Shown here: positions 24,242 through 32,570 of the stretch, piece by piece
Layout: each line of letters begins with the position of its first letter
How positions within the stretch are numbered: position 1 is the first letter of the stretch
Assembly: GCF_001429285.1 (NCBI RefSeq)
Contig: NZ_LMJJ01000040.1
Location: 230,281-294,280, forward strand
Origin: Ensifer sp. Root278
GTDB lineage: Bacteria; Pseudomonadota; Alphaproteobacteria; Rhizobiales; Rhizobiaceae
Length of the DNA stretch: 64,000 bases
Reading direction: 5' to 3'
Translations under genes and position numbers: made by a program
The notes under the pieces: generated by a model
The model's input: the letters and a program-made list of their open reading frames with translations, nothing else
Database searches by the model: none
Told to the model about the DNA's origin: nothing

Positions 24242-25900
24242 ATGCCCAAGGCCAATCCCCGGCACCCTAATTTTCCGATCCCCGGCGGGCCGGAGCTGCG
24301 CGCCAAGGGCTGGCGGCAGGAGGCGCTGTTGCGGCTCCTCGAAAACGTGCTTTCGGTCGGCGAGGATCCGGACAATCTGATCGTCTATGCCGCACTCGGC
24401 AAGGCGGCGCGCAACTGGCCGGCGCATCGCGCCATCGTCAAGACGCTCACCGAGATGGACGAGGACCAGACGCTGATCATCCAGTCGGGCAAACCCGTGG
24501 GTCTGCTCCAGACCCATGCCAAGGCGCCGCTGGTGATCATGGCCAATTGCAACATCGTCGGCCAATGGGCGAAGGCGGAGGTGTTCTATGAATTGCAGCG
24601 CAAGGGGCTGATCTGCTGGGGCGGGCTGACGGCCGGCGCCTGGCAATATATCGGCAGCCAGGGGGTGATCCAGGGCACCTACGAGATTTTCATGCGCATC
24701 GCCGAGCGCCGATTCGGCGGCGATCTCTTCGGTCGTTTCGTGCTGACGGCGGGTCTCGGCGGCATGGGCGGGGCGCAGCCGCTCGCCGGCCGCATGGCGG
24801 GGGCTGCGATCCTCTGCGTTGACATTGATGCGGAGCGGGCGAAGAAGCGCCGGGAGATCGGCTATCTCCAGGAGATCGCGCCGGATCTCGATGCGGCGCT
24901 GGCGATGATCGACGCGGCTGTGAAGGAGAAGCGCGCGCTTTCCGTCGGCCTCGTCGGCAATGCGGCGGAAATCTACCCGGAAATCGCACGGCGCGGCATC
25001 GTGCCCGACGTGGTGACCGACCAGACCTCGGCGCATGATCTCGTCTACGGCTACGTGCCGAAGGGCATGAGCCTCGACCAGGTGAAGTCGCTGCGCGATG
25101 ACGGCCAGGGGCAATTGATGGCGGCAAGCCGTGCCTCGATCGTCGAACACGTCAAGGCGATGCTCGACTTGCAGAAAAAGGGCTCGGAAGTCTTCGACAA
25201 CGGCAACCTGATCCGCACCCAGGCCCGCGAGGGCGGCGTTGCCAATGCCTTCGACATTCCGATCTTCACCGAAGCCTATCTCAGGCCGCTCTTTGCCCGC
25301 GCCATCGGGCCGTTCCGCTGGATGGCGCTGTCAGGCGAGGAGAGCGACATCGCCCGCATCGACGACCTTTTGCTGGAGATGTTCCCGGACAACAAGATCA
25401 TCACCAACTGGATCAAGCTCGCACGTCAGCATATCCCGTTCGAGGGCCTGCCGGCCCGCATCGCCTGGCTCGGCCATGGCGAGCGCACGGCACTGGCGCG
25501 GCGCGTCAACGAACTGGTGGCGTCCGGCGAACTCAAGGGGCCGATCGCGTTCTCGCGCGACCATCTCGATGCTGGCGCCATGGCGCACCCGAACATCATG
25601 ACCGAGCGGATGAAGGACGGATCGGACGCGATCGCCGATTGGCCCTTGCTCGACGCCATGCTGCTCTGCTCGTCGATGGCCGATCTCGTCGTCGTGCATT
25701 CCGGCGGCGGCGGCTATGCCGGCTATATGACCAGCTGCGGCGTGACCGTCGTTGCCGACGGCACGGCTGAGGCCGACGAGCGGCTCGACCATGCGCTCAC
25801 CAACGATACCGCGCTCGGCGTCATCCGTTATGCCGATGCCGGCTACGACGAGAGCTTCGAGGAGATCGCCGCCAAGGGCATCGGGCATGTGAAGGTGTAG
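24242..25900 (+). CDS. Urocanase-family enzyme, probable thiourocanate hydratase
   Basis: 552 residues, urocanase fold throughout. The NAD-binding segment TAGLGGMGGAQPLAGR (~178-193) and VTDQTSAHD are urocanase hallmarks. The catalytic-region motif that is HHGGG-V-G in HutU reads HSGGGGY here (His486 onward), and the nearby segment is LLCSSMADLVVVHS, so the substrate pocket differs from true urocanase. With the ergothionase-like and DUF917 genes in the same operon, hydration of thiourocanate to 3-(5-oxo-2-thioxoimidazolidin-4-yl)propionate is the likely reaction. A plain histidine-degrading HutU is disfavoured because HutH, HutI and HutF are not adjacent. AAGAGG lies just upstream of the start. 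Confidence 0.8.
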   Translation: MPKANPRHPNFPIPGGPELRAKGWRQEALLRLLENVLSVGEDPDNLIVYAALGKAARNWPAHRAIVKTLTEMDEDQTLIIQSGKPVGLLQTHAKAPLVIMANCNIVGQWAKAEVFYELQRKGLICWGGLTAGAWQYIGSQGVIQGTYEIFMRIAERRFGGDLFGRFVLTAGLGGMGGAQPLAGRMAGAAILCVDIDAERAKKRREIGYLQEIAPDLDAALAMIDAAVKEKRALSVGLVGNAAEIYPEIARRGIVPDVVTDQTSAHDLVYGYVPKGMSLDQVKSLRDDGQGQLMAASRASIVEHVKAMLDLQKKGSEVFDNGNLIRTQAREGGVANAFDIPIFTEAYLRPLFARAIGPFRWMALSGEESDIARIDDLLLEMFPDNKIITNWIKLARQHIPFEGLPARIAWLGHGERTALARRVNELVASGELKGPIAFSRDHLDAGAMAHPNIMTERMKDGSDAIADWPLLDAMLLCSSMADLVVVHSGGGGYAGYMTSCGVTVVADGTAEADERLDHALTNDTALGVIRYADAGYDESFEEIAAKGIGHVKV

Positions 25901-25941
25901 GCCTTGGCGCAAGGCCCGCGCAGGGCCGTCACATTCACCGA

Positions 25942-26085
25942 CCTCATTCCTGTGCCTGTCACAGGAATCCAGCAGCGCCGCGTCGGCGGCGCTAGAGACG
26001 CTTTCATTTTCGCTGACTGCAGAGCGTCATTCACGGCGCGGACGCGCTGTGGCTGGATTTCTGTGACAAGCACAGAAATGAGGGA
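25942..26085. repeat. Inverted-repeat element, copy B (MITE-like)
   Basis: The arms CCTCATTCCTGTGCCTGTC and GACAAGCACAGAAATGAGG bracket ~145 bp. The interior has a smaller GC-rich hairpin (GCGCCGCG..CGGCGGCGC). The element ends ~220 bp before the methyltransferase gene. It is closer to copy C than to copy A: both share the inner string TCATTCACGGCGCGGACGCG. The remainder of the 25901-26305 gap shows no convincing gene. Confidence 0.75.
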
Positions 26086-26305
26086 GAAGAGGAAACGCTC
26101 CAGGTCCTCAGGCAAGGGCGATGGTCGAGGCGGCGATGGCCGGCCTCAGACAGAGCGCAGAAAATGTGACGATCGTCGCTGGCTTTGCGGCCGATCAACA
26201 GCTGGCCTGCCTCGCTGACTTGCGGGATTCCACCTGTCCGGCTCTGAGGCTTGGGCTTGAGCAATGCAAGCGCTAATATGCCGCCTTTGCTGCCCGGAGG
26301 CGATC

Positions 26306-27112
26306 ATGACGTCGAGCTTCAATGTGCAGAGTGCGGCCGGCTATGAACAACTGATGGGGCGGTGGAGCAGGCAGCTGGCGCCGTTGTTCATCGACTTTGC
26401 CGGCATTACCGACGGCGAACGGGTGCTGGACGTCGGCTGTGGCACCGGAAGCCTGACCTTCGCGCTGCCGCATGCCGCAAATCTCAGCGAGATTGTCGCG
26501 ATCGATTTTTCACCCGTCTTCGTCGAGGCGGCGACCCGGGCGAACAGCGATCCACGGATCAGGATCCAGCAGGCCGATGCCTGCGCGCTTCCCTTTGCCG
26601 ATGCTTCTTTCGACCGGGCGCTGGCGCTGCTGGTGCTGCATTTCGTTCCGGAGGCGGGAAAGGCGGTTGCCGAGATGCGCCGGGTCACGCGGCCGGGCGG
26701 CGTGGTCGCCGCTGTGGTCTGGGATCATCTTGGCGGCATGCCAGGCATGCGCATGGTGCTCGATACGGCGGCGATGCTCGATGAGAATGCGGAACAAATA
26801 CGCAGCCGCTATTGCTTCCAGCCGATGATGCGGCCGGGCGAAATGATGCAGAGCTTTGCGGCGCATGGCCTTGAAAAGATCGAGCAGACCTCTCTCATGA
26901 TCCGGATGGACTATCAGTCGTTCGAGGATTTCTGGCAGCCGATCGCGGCGGGCGAGGGACCCTTGGGCAAATATGTCGGCGGGCTGGATCAGGCGCTGCG
27001 GGCAAAGGTCGATGCGGCGGTCAAGGCCGCCTATGAGGCCGGCCAGCCCGACGGTCCCCGGTCCTTTGCGGCGGTGGCTTGGGCATGCCGGGGGACGGTT
27101 CCGGAGGCCTGA
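26306..27112 (+). CDS. SAM-dependent class I methyltransferase
   Basis: 268 residues from the ATG at 26306, with GGAGG at 26296-26300. Motif I VLDVGCGTGSLTF lies at ~residues 39-51; the acidic post-I position (AIDFSP) and motif with DAxxLPFADASFDRAL follow, as in UbiE/Methyltransf_11 enzymes. The substrate is unknown. The gene is transcribed with the ergothioneine operon direction but separated from it by ~400 bp holding repeat copy B. Repeat copy C follows 12 bp after the stop, so the gene is bracketed by two same-orientation repeats. Confidence 0.85.
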   Translation: MTSSFNVQSAAGYEQLMGRWSRQLAPLFIDFAGITDGERVLDVGCGTGSLTFALPHAANLSEIVAIDFSPVFVEAATRANSDPRIRIQQADACALPFADASFDRALALLVLHFVPEAGKAVAEMRRVTRPGGVVAAVVWDHLGGMPGMRMVLDTAAMLDENAEQIRSRYCFQPMMRPGEMMQSFAAHGLEKIEQTSLMIRMDYQSFEDFWQPIAAGEGPLGKYVGGLDQALRAKVDAAVKAAYEAGQPDGPRSFAAVAWACRGTVPEA

Positions 27113-27124
27113 TAAGGTCGCCAA

Positions 27125-27270
27125 CCTCATCCCTGTGCTCGTCACAGGGATCCAGCAGCGGCGCGTCGGTGGTGCGAAAGGCACCTTCGATCCGGCGTTC
27201 TAAAGAGTCATTCACGGCGCGGACGCGCCATGGCTGGATTTCTGTGACAGGCACAGAAATGAGGGAGGGG
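27125..27270. repeat. Inverted-repeat element, copy C (MITE-like)
   Basis: Third copy, ~146 bp, with arms CCTCATCCCTGTGCTCGTC and GACAGGCACAGAAATGAGG, in the same orientation as copy B. It begins 12 bp downstream of the methyltransferase stop and lies between that gene and the converging SDR gene, so it may also act as a bidirectional terminator hairpin. Confidence 0.75.
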
Positions 27271-27354
27271 AGGAGACGCTCCAAGCCCAACTGCATGAGG
27301 GGAACGCGCGATTGCCGCACCTCGCGACATCGGGAGGATGCTACGTCAGCATCT

Positions 27355-28116
27355 TCACACCACCGTCTCGCCACCGTCCACCACCAGGATCTGGCCGGTC
27401 ATGTAGGAGGAGCGGTCGGAGACGAGGAAGAGGATCGACTCGGCGATCTCGTCGACACTTGCCCAGCGGCCGAGCGGCACCTTTTCGCGGATATAGGATT
27501 CGATCGCGCCGCGCCCGCCCATCTGGGCGATGAAGGGCTCGTTGAAGGGCGTGTCGACCCAGCCGGGGCAGAGCGCGTTGACCCGGATGCCGTGGCGTGC
27601 GTAGTCGCCGGCCATCTGCTTGGTCATGGCGATGACGGCGTGTTTGGTGGTGGTGTAGGCGATCATCTCGCGATCATAGAGCACGCCTGAGGAGGACGAG
27701 GTATTGACGATGACGCCGCGGCCGGCCGCCCTCATCGACGGCATGACGAGGCGTGCGGCCATGAAATGGGCGCGGACGTTGAGGTTCCAGGAACGGTCGA
27801 AGCCCGAAATCTCGACCTCTTCGAGATCGCCCGCCACTTGAGCGCCGGCATGGTTGTGCAGAATGTCGATGCTGCCGTGGCGATAGAGGATATCGGCGAT
27901 ACCATCGCTGAGCGCTGCGTCGTCGGTGACGTCGATCGCCAGCGCCTCGGCGCTGCCGCCCTTGGCGGCGATCGCCGCGACGGCGGTGCTGGCAGCCGCA
28001 AGGCTGCGGTCGACGACGACGACATGGGCGCCCTCGCGCGCCATGATGGCAGCACCCGCCTGACCGATCCCGGAGCCGGCTCCGGTCACGATCGCGACCC
28101 GGTCTTTCAGGATCAT
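27355..28116 (-). CDS. Short-chain dehydrogenase/reductase
   Basis: 253 residues, classical SDR: cofactor motif TGAGSGIG at ~11-18, an N-A/H-x-G segment (LHNHAGAQ), and catalytic S...Y-x-x-x-K (SSSSGVLYDREMIAYTTTK). Asp after the second strand (VVVDRS) suggests NAD(H). Last gene of the minus-strand ABC operon, 4 bp after the permease, so it probably oxidises or reduces the imported compound or a product of it. The substrate is not readable from sequence. Confidence 0.85.
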   Translation of the reverse strand: MILKDRVAIVTGAGSGIGQAGAAIMAREGAHVVVVDRSLAAASTAVAAIAAKGGSAEALAIDVTDDAALSDGIADILYRHGSIDILHNHAGAQVAGDLEEVEISGFDRSWNLNVRAHFMAARLVMPSMRAAGRGVIVNTSSSSGVLYDREMIAYTTTKHAVIAMTKQMAGDYARHGIRVNALCPGWVDTPFNEPFIAQMGGRGAIESYIREKVPLGRWASVDEIAESILFLVSDRSSYMTGQILVVDGGETVV

Positions 28117-28120
28117 GGTT

Positions 28121-28939
28121 TCACTCCCCGGATTTTGTTTTCTTCTCTCGCATCAGGATGCGGGCGGTCAGGATCAGAAGCAGCGAGGCGACAAGCACCA
28201 GCGTCGCGATCGCGTTGATCTCGGGCGTCACGCCGCGGCGGATCGAGGCGAAGACGTAGATCGGTAGCGTGGTTTTCGAGCCCGCGACGAAGAAGGCGAT
28301 GATGAAATCGTCGAAGGAGAAGGTGAAGGCCAGAAGAAAGCCGGCGAGGATCGACGGCAGGATCTGCGGCAGCACGATCAGCCGGAAGGTCGTGAGCGGT
28401 GTCGCGTAAAGGTCGCTCGAAGCCTCGACGATATCGCGGCCGAGGCTGGCGATGCGGGCCTTCACGATCATCGTCACCAGCGCCATCGAGAACAGGCCGT
28501 GGGCGGCGATGATCGAGCCGTAGCCGAGGCCGAGCTGCGGCGGCTGATCGCCCGGCCAGATGGTGGCGAGCGCCGGATTGATGAAGGAGAAGACGGCGAC
28601 CAACGCCACCAGCGTCGCGATGCCGATGACGACGCCGGGCACGACGATTGCCGCTGCAAAGAGCGCATCGAAGATCGCCCGGTTGCGCGGCGCCAGCCGC
28701 TCCATGCCAAGGGCCGCCATGGTGCCGAAGATCGCCGCAAGCGTGGCGCTGGTGAAGGCGATCAGCAGGCTGTTCTGCAAGGCCGAGACCAGGAAGGTGT
28801 TGCCCAGCGCCTTGCCGTACCAGGCGGTCGAAAACCCGGTGAACTCGCTGGCGTTACGCCCGGCGTTGAAGGAGAACAAGACGACGAGCGCGATCGGCGC
28901 GTAGAGGAAGAGATAGACGGAAGAGATAAAGGCGCGCAT
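28121..28939 (-). CDS. Polyamine-type ABC importer permease (PotC-like)
   Basis: 272 residues from the ATG at 28939, which overlaps the preceding stop as ATGA. Six membrane segments and the coupling motif EASSDLYATPLTTFRLIVLP (~170-189) place it in the PotC/YdcV group. A much longer reading frame exists through this point, but its N-terminal part is an out-of-frame shadow of the upstream permease. Works with the PotB-, PotD- and PotA-like products of the same operon. Confidence 0.87.
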   Translation of the reverse strand: MRAFISSVYLFLYAPIALVVLFSFNAGRNASEFTGFSTAWYGKALGNTFLVSALQNSLLIAFTSATLAAIFGTMAALGMERLAPRNRAIFDALFAAAIVVPGVVIGIATLVALVAVFSFINPALATIWPGDQPPQLGLGYGSIIAAHGLFSMALVTMIVKARIASLGRDIVEASSDLYATPLTTFRLIVLPQILPSILAGFLLAFTFSFDDFIIAFFVAGSKTTLPIYVFASIRRGVTPEINAIATLVLVASLLLILTARILMREKKTKSGE

Positions 28940-29814
28940 CAGACGAGATCCACCTGTCTTGTGCCGGCAACGCGGAAGGCAATGCGCATCGCCACCATCA
29001 GGATCACCACGACAACGGCAACGAGGGTGACGGCGATCGCCGAGCCGAAGGGCCAGTTGCGCGATTGCAGGAAGAGATCGACCAGTGCATTGCCGATGAA
29101 GAACACTTTGCCGCCGCCCAAGAGCTGCGGGATCAGGTATTCGCCAAGAAGCAGGATGGTCACCAGCGCGACACCGGTCATCACCCCTGGTAGCGACAAA
29201 GGCAGGGTGACGCCGAAGAAGGTCGAGACCGGCTTGGCGCCGAGATCGGCGGAGGCTTCGAGCAGCCGGCGGTCGAGTTTTTCGAGGCTCACATAAATCG
29301 GCATAATCATTAGCGGCAGGTAGCCGTAGACGATGCCGAGCAGCACGGCCCCGGGCGTGTTGAGCATCCTCACGTCCTCGATGCCGATCACCGACAAAAG
29401 GTTCGGGATGCCGCGCGAGCCAAGGATGTACATCCAGGCATAGGTGCGCACGAGCAGGCTGGTCCAGAAGGGTACGACCACCAGCGATACGAGGATCAGC
29501 CGGTAGCGCGGGTTCGCCTTGACCGCGAGATAATAGGCGACCGGATAGGCGATCAGCAGGCAGGCGAGCGCGCCGATCGGCGCGAGAACGAGCGTGTTCC
29601 AGAAGGCCGCCGCACGTGTCGGCAGGTTGGCGAACTGGGCAAAGGTGAAGGCCGCCTGATAGCCGCCTTCCGGTGCGCGTTCGCCGAAAGCGAAGACCAG
29701 CATGGCGATGAATGGCAGCACGAGGAAGATCATCAGCCAGGCCGCCGCCGGCGCCACCAGCGCCGCCGTCACCAGGTTTCTCTTCGTGTTCGTTGCCGCG
29801 GGCATAAAGTTCAT
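28939..29814 (-). CDS. Polyamine-type ABC importer permease (PotB-like)
   Basis: About 291 residues. The start is uncertain: ATG at 29814 or 29805; longer forms extend toward the RIME element and look artefactual. Six hydrophobic segments; coupling motif EASADLGAKPVSTFFGVTLP; the conserved long periplasmic loop after helix 1 (FGERAPEGGYQAAFTFAQFA). PotB/YdcU group. It is separated from the upstream binding-protein gene by ~250 bp of repeat sequence. Confidence 0.85.
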   Translation of the reverse strand: MNFMPAATNTKRNLVTAALVAPAAAWLMIFLVLPFIAMLVFAFGERAPEGGYQAAFTFAQFANLPTRAAAFWNTLVLAPIGALACLLIAYPVAYYLAVKANPRYRLILVSLVVVPFWTSLLVRTYAWMYILGSRGIPNLLSVIGIEDVRMLNTPGAVLLGIVYGYLPLMIMPIYVSLEKLDRRLLEASADLGAKPVSTFFGVTLPLSLPGVMTGVALVTILLLGEYLIPQLLGGGKVFFIGNALVDLFLQSRNWPFGSAIAVTLVAVVVVILMVAMRIAFRVAGTRQVDLV

Positions 29815-29892
29815 CCGTTCGAGTTTCAGTCGTGTTTCGGTCTGCTTGGCGCGGTGAGGGAAAATGCCCCTCTTCTGCACACAGTGGGTAAG

Positions 29893-30060
29893 CGCCCCTC
29901 ATCCGGCCTGCCGGCCACCTTCTCCCCGCTTTCGGGGCGAAGGACACTCGTGGCCCTCGCTTGGTCCCTCTCTTCCGACAGAAGCAAGAGGGCAGGGAGC
30001 TCGCCGCTTGTTCCTTCTCCCCGCAAGCGGGGAGAAGGTGCCGGCAGGCGGATGAGGGGC
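29893..30060. repeat. RIME-like mosaic element between binding-protein and permease genes
   Basis: Two GC-rich palindromic blocks. The left block is GCCCCTCATCCGGCC..., with CTTCTCCCCGC/GGGGCGAAGG. The right block is CCTTCTCCCCGC/GCGGGGAGAAGG, ending GGATGAGGGGC. They are separated by ~60 bp, the layout of the Rhizobium intergenic mosaic element RIME1. In the transcribed strand each block folds into a strong hairpin between the PotD- and PotB-like genes, and could limit expression of the downstream permeases. Confidence 0.75.
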
Positions 30061-30071
30061 AATTTCCAGGT

Positions 30072-31232
30072 TCAAGCCGACTTGAAGCGCGCCATCAGCT
30101 CTGCGCGGCCGGGGTCGGTCAGCGTCACGGCGGCGCCGAATTCGAGCGGGGTCAGCGAGGCCTCGTCCGGATAGACGATCTTGTTGCCGGTGACGTCGGC
30201 CGGAAGCAGCTTCAGCACGCGGCTGTCGGTGGTCGGGGCGCCGTTGGCGATGTGCTCCTTCATGGCGTTTTCCGGCGCCATCAGGTAGTTGAGTAGGGCG
30301 TAGCCGGCGGCCTTGTTGGCGGCGCTCTTCGGGATCGCGTAGAAATCCGACCAGATCTCGCCGCCGTCCTTGCCGAGCACGAACTGGATTTCCGGCATGT
30401 CGCGGTTGAGCTGGGCGCCGTCATTGGTCCAGCACATGGTCATCCAGGCATCGGTCGCGCGCATCGACGGCTGGTAGTCGCTGTTGATGGCGTAGAGATG
30501 CGGCTTGACCTTGATCAGCAGTTCCTCGGCCTTGGCGAGTTCGTCCGGCTTGATCGAGTTGAAGGAAAACCCAAGCGATACCAGCGCATTGCCGATGGTG
30601 GTGAGCTGGTAGTCGTGGACCATGGCGCGGCCGTCGGCCTCGGTCATGGCGATCTCGAAGAAGTCCTTCCAGCTCGTCACCGGCGTCTTGATCTTGTTCG
30701 AGTTGAGCGCGATGCCGGTGGTGCCCCAGTTCTTCGGCACCGCATAGGTCTTGCCGTCGACGACGCCTTCGTTGGTGAAGCGCGCCGTCTCGGTCGCAGC
30801 GTCGTAGTTCGGAAGTTTGGAAAGATCGAGTTCGTCGATGAGCCCGAGCTTCACATAGGTCGAGATCGTGTAGTTGGTGGGAACGAAGAGGTCCCAACCG
30901 GTGCCGCCGGCCTGGAGCTTGGCGAGCATTTCCTCGTTGGAGCCGAAGACGTTGACCTCGACGGCAACGCCGGTTGCGGCCTGGAAGGCCTCGAAGGTCG
31001 CGGGATCATGGTAGTTCGGCCAGGTGGCGATCGACATCTGCGTGCCGAGGTCGCCGGCAAAGGCAGTGGAGTTGAAGAGGCCCGGCTGGCGCGCGAGAAC
31101 CGCTGTCGCAAGCCCGAGGCCGGTGACGCCGAGGAAATGACGGCGCGTAACCGAGCCGCGCTTCAGGCGCATCAGTTCGTCCGAGAGCTGATCGGCGGTG
31201 ATAGGGGCATTTTCTCTGTACCATTTGCTCAT
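30072..31232 (-). CDS. Polyamine-type ABC importer, substrate-binding protein (PotD-like)
   Basis: 386 residues. Unusually long N-terminal region (~30 residues) before a twin-arginine motif TRRHFLGVTGLG, then a hydrophobic stretch and an AFAG cleavage site. The mature part reads as SBP_bac_8/PotD (MSIATWPNYHDPATFEAFQA; WDLFVPTNYTISTYVKLGLI). Relatives bind spermidine, putrescine or other cationic amines. Given the neighbouring carnitine and ergothioneine catabolism genes, a quaternary amine is a fair guess, but no binding-site residue proves it. Confidence 0.85.
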   Translation of the reverse strand: MSKWYRENAPITADQLSDELMRLKRGSVTRRHFLGVTGLGLATAVLARQPGLFNSTAFAGDLGTQMSIATWPNYHDPATFEAFQAATGVAVEVNVFGSNEEMLAKLQAGGTGWDLFVPTNYTISTYVKLGLIDELDLSKLPNYDAATETARFTNEGVVDGKTYAVPKNWGTTGIALNSNKIKTPVTSWKDFFEIAMTEADGRAMVHDYQLTTIGNALVSLGFSFNSIKPDELAKAEELLIKVKPHLYAINSDYQPSMRATDAWMTMCWTNDGAQLNRDMPEIQFVLGKDGGEIWSDFYAIPKSAANKAAGYALLNYLMAPENAMKEHIANGAPTTDSRVLKLLPADVTGNKIVYPDEASLTPLEFGAAVTLTDPGRAELMARFKSA

Positions 31233-31302
31233 GACGCTGTTCCCTTTATCGTTTGACGTTCATGCGTAGGCGGCAGAACCGGCTTGGTGAGGCCGGGAGA
31301 GT

Positions 31303-32385
31303 TCAGGCTGGAAAGACGTGCAGCGCGTTCGGATCGAAGGCGAGGCCGACCTTTTCGCCGGGCTCCACCAGTTCGCTGTCGCCGAGCGTCCGACGGTCGG
31401 CCGTCACCAGGAAATCGCCGAGCCCGTCGACCGCGACGGAGTATTCGACGGCTGAGCCCAAAAAGATCCGGTGAGTGACGGTGCCGGCAAGCGCGTCTGC
31501 GCTGGCGGCGCCGTTGCGCGTCAGGCGGATCGCTTCGGGCCTGAGCGCCACCGTTGCCGCACCCTTCGTTCCATTGACGGCAGGGGTGGCGAAGCGGGCG
31601 CCGTTGGCAAGGACAAGCGACGAGGCGCCGTCGACGGTCGCATCGATGCGGTTGGTCTTGCCGACGAAATCGGCGACGAAGAGGCTTGCGGGACGATCGT
31701 AGATCTCCTGCGGCGGGCCGACCTGGACGATGCGGCCGGCATTCATGACGCAGACAAAATCGCTCATCGACAGCGCTTCTTCCTGATCGTGGGTGACGAG
31801 CACGAAGGTGATGCCGAGCTCGCGCTGCAGCGTCTGCAGCTCGATCTGCATGGCGGTGCGCAACTTCTTGTCGAGGGCCGCCAGCGGCTCGTCGAGCAAA
31901 AGCACCTTCGGCTTGTTGACGATGGCGCGGGCAAGCGCCACGCGCTGCTGCTGGCCGCCGGACATTTCATGGATGCGGCGTTTGCCGAAGCCGCCGAGCC
32001 GCACCATTTCCAGCGCCTCCTGGGCGCGGCGGGAAATCTCGGCGCTGGCGATGCGCGGCCGCATCTGCCTCAAGCCGTAGGAGACGTTCTGCTCGACATC
32101 GAGATGGGGAAACAGCGCATAGTGCTGGAACACCATGTTGACCGGGCGGCGGTAGGCGGCAACACCGTTCATCGGCTCGCCGCTGATGAAGACCGTGCCC
32201 TCGCTCGGCTGCTCGAAGCCGCCGATCATGCGCAGGCAGGTGGTCTTGCCGCAGCCGGAAGGCCCGAGAAGCGCCATGAAGGCGCCACGCGGCACCTCGA
32301 GATTAATGTCCGATACGGCCGTCACGGCGCCATAACGTTTGGCGACCGAACGGAATTCGATGTCGTTCGTCGAAGCGGATGTCAC
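31303..32385 (-). CDS. Polyamine-type ABC importer, ATPase (PotA-like)
   Basis: 360 residues: NBD with Walker A GPSGCGKT (~40-47), intact Q-loop (NMVFQHYALFPH), signature MSGGQQQR and Walker B LLLDEP. A C-terminal TOBE regulatory domain follows (~270-360). First gene of the minus-strand operon ATPase - binding protein - permeases - SDR, divergent from the LuxR regulator over ~185 bp. Confidence 0.9.
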   Translation of the reverse strand: MTSASTNDIEFRSVAKRYGAVTAVSDINLEVPRGAFMALLGPSGCGKTTCLRMIGGFEQPSEGTVFISGEPMNGVAAYRRPVNMVFQHYALFPHLDVEQNVSYGLRQMRPRIASAEISRRAQEALEMVRLGGFGKRRIHEMSGGQQQRVALARAIVNKPKVLLLDEPLAALDKKLRTAMQIELQTLQRELGITFVLVTHDQEEALSMSDFVCVMNAGRIVQVGPPQEIYDRPASLFVADFVGKTNRIDATVDGASSLVLANGARFATPAVNGTKGAATVALRPEAIRLTRNGAASADALAGTVTHRIFLGSAVEYSVAVDGLGDFLVTADRRTLGDSELVEPGEKVGLAFDPNALHVFPA

Positions 32386-32485
32386 GTCTGTTCCCTGCGG
32401 TTGTTTTCGGATGCAGCCAGGAATCTCCGTCCTGGCACTCCACCGTCATTGATACGCAGCCTAGTCAGCGCGCACCCTGCCGGTA

Positions 32486-32544
32486 TATACCCCGAGAGAG
32501 GTATTTCAACGTGGAATGCTCTGTGTGAGGAGTATACCCCGGAG
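32486..32544. promoter_or_regulatory. Candidate operators in the divergent potA-like/luxR-like region
   Basis: TATACCCCGAG (32486-32496) recurs as TATACCCCGGAG (32533-32544), a direct repeat with a 47-bp period. The first copy is also part of an inverted repeat ATACC-N8-GGTAT (32487-32504). They sit between the ABC operon and the LuxR-type gene; the second copy lies ~25 bp before the regulator start. Likely binding sites of that regulator. Confidence 0.5.
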
Positions 32545-32570
32545 CAGGAAATATCGGCCGGGAGGGCGGT

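Noticed and set aside
18088-25900. Reading this cluster as a histidine utilisation (hut) operon because of HutH- and HutU-like genes
   Set aside because: The MIO triad is missing, the urocanase motif is altered, imidazolonepropionase is absent, and DUF917 and carbamoylase genes are present, which fits ergothioneine instead.
28121-29947. A 608-codon open frame suggesting a fused double permease
   Set aside because: Its N-terminal half is a low-complexity Arg/Pro-rich shadow of the PotB-like gene in another frame. The true PotC-like start is the ATGA overlap at 28939.
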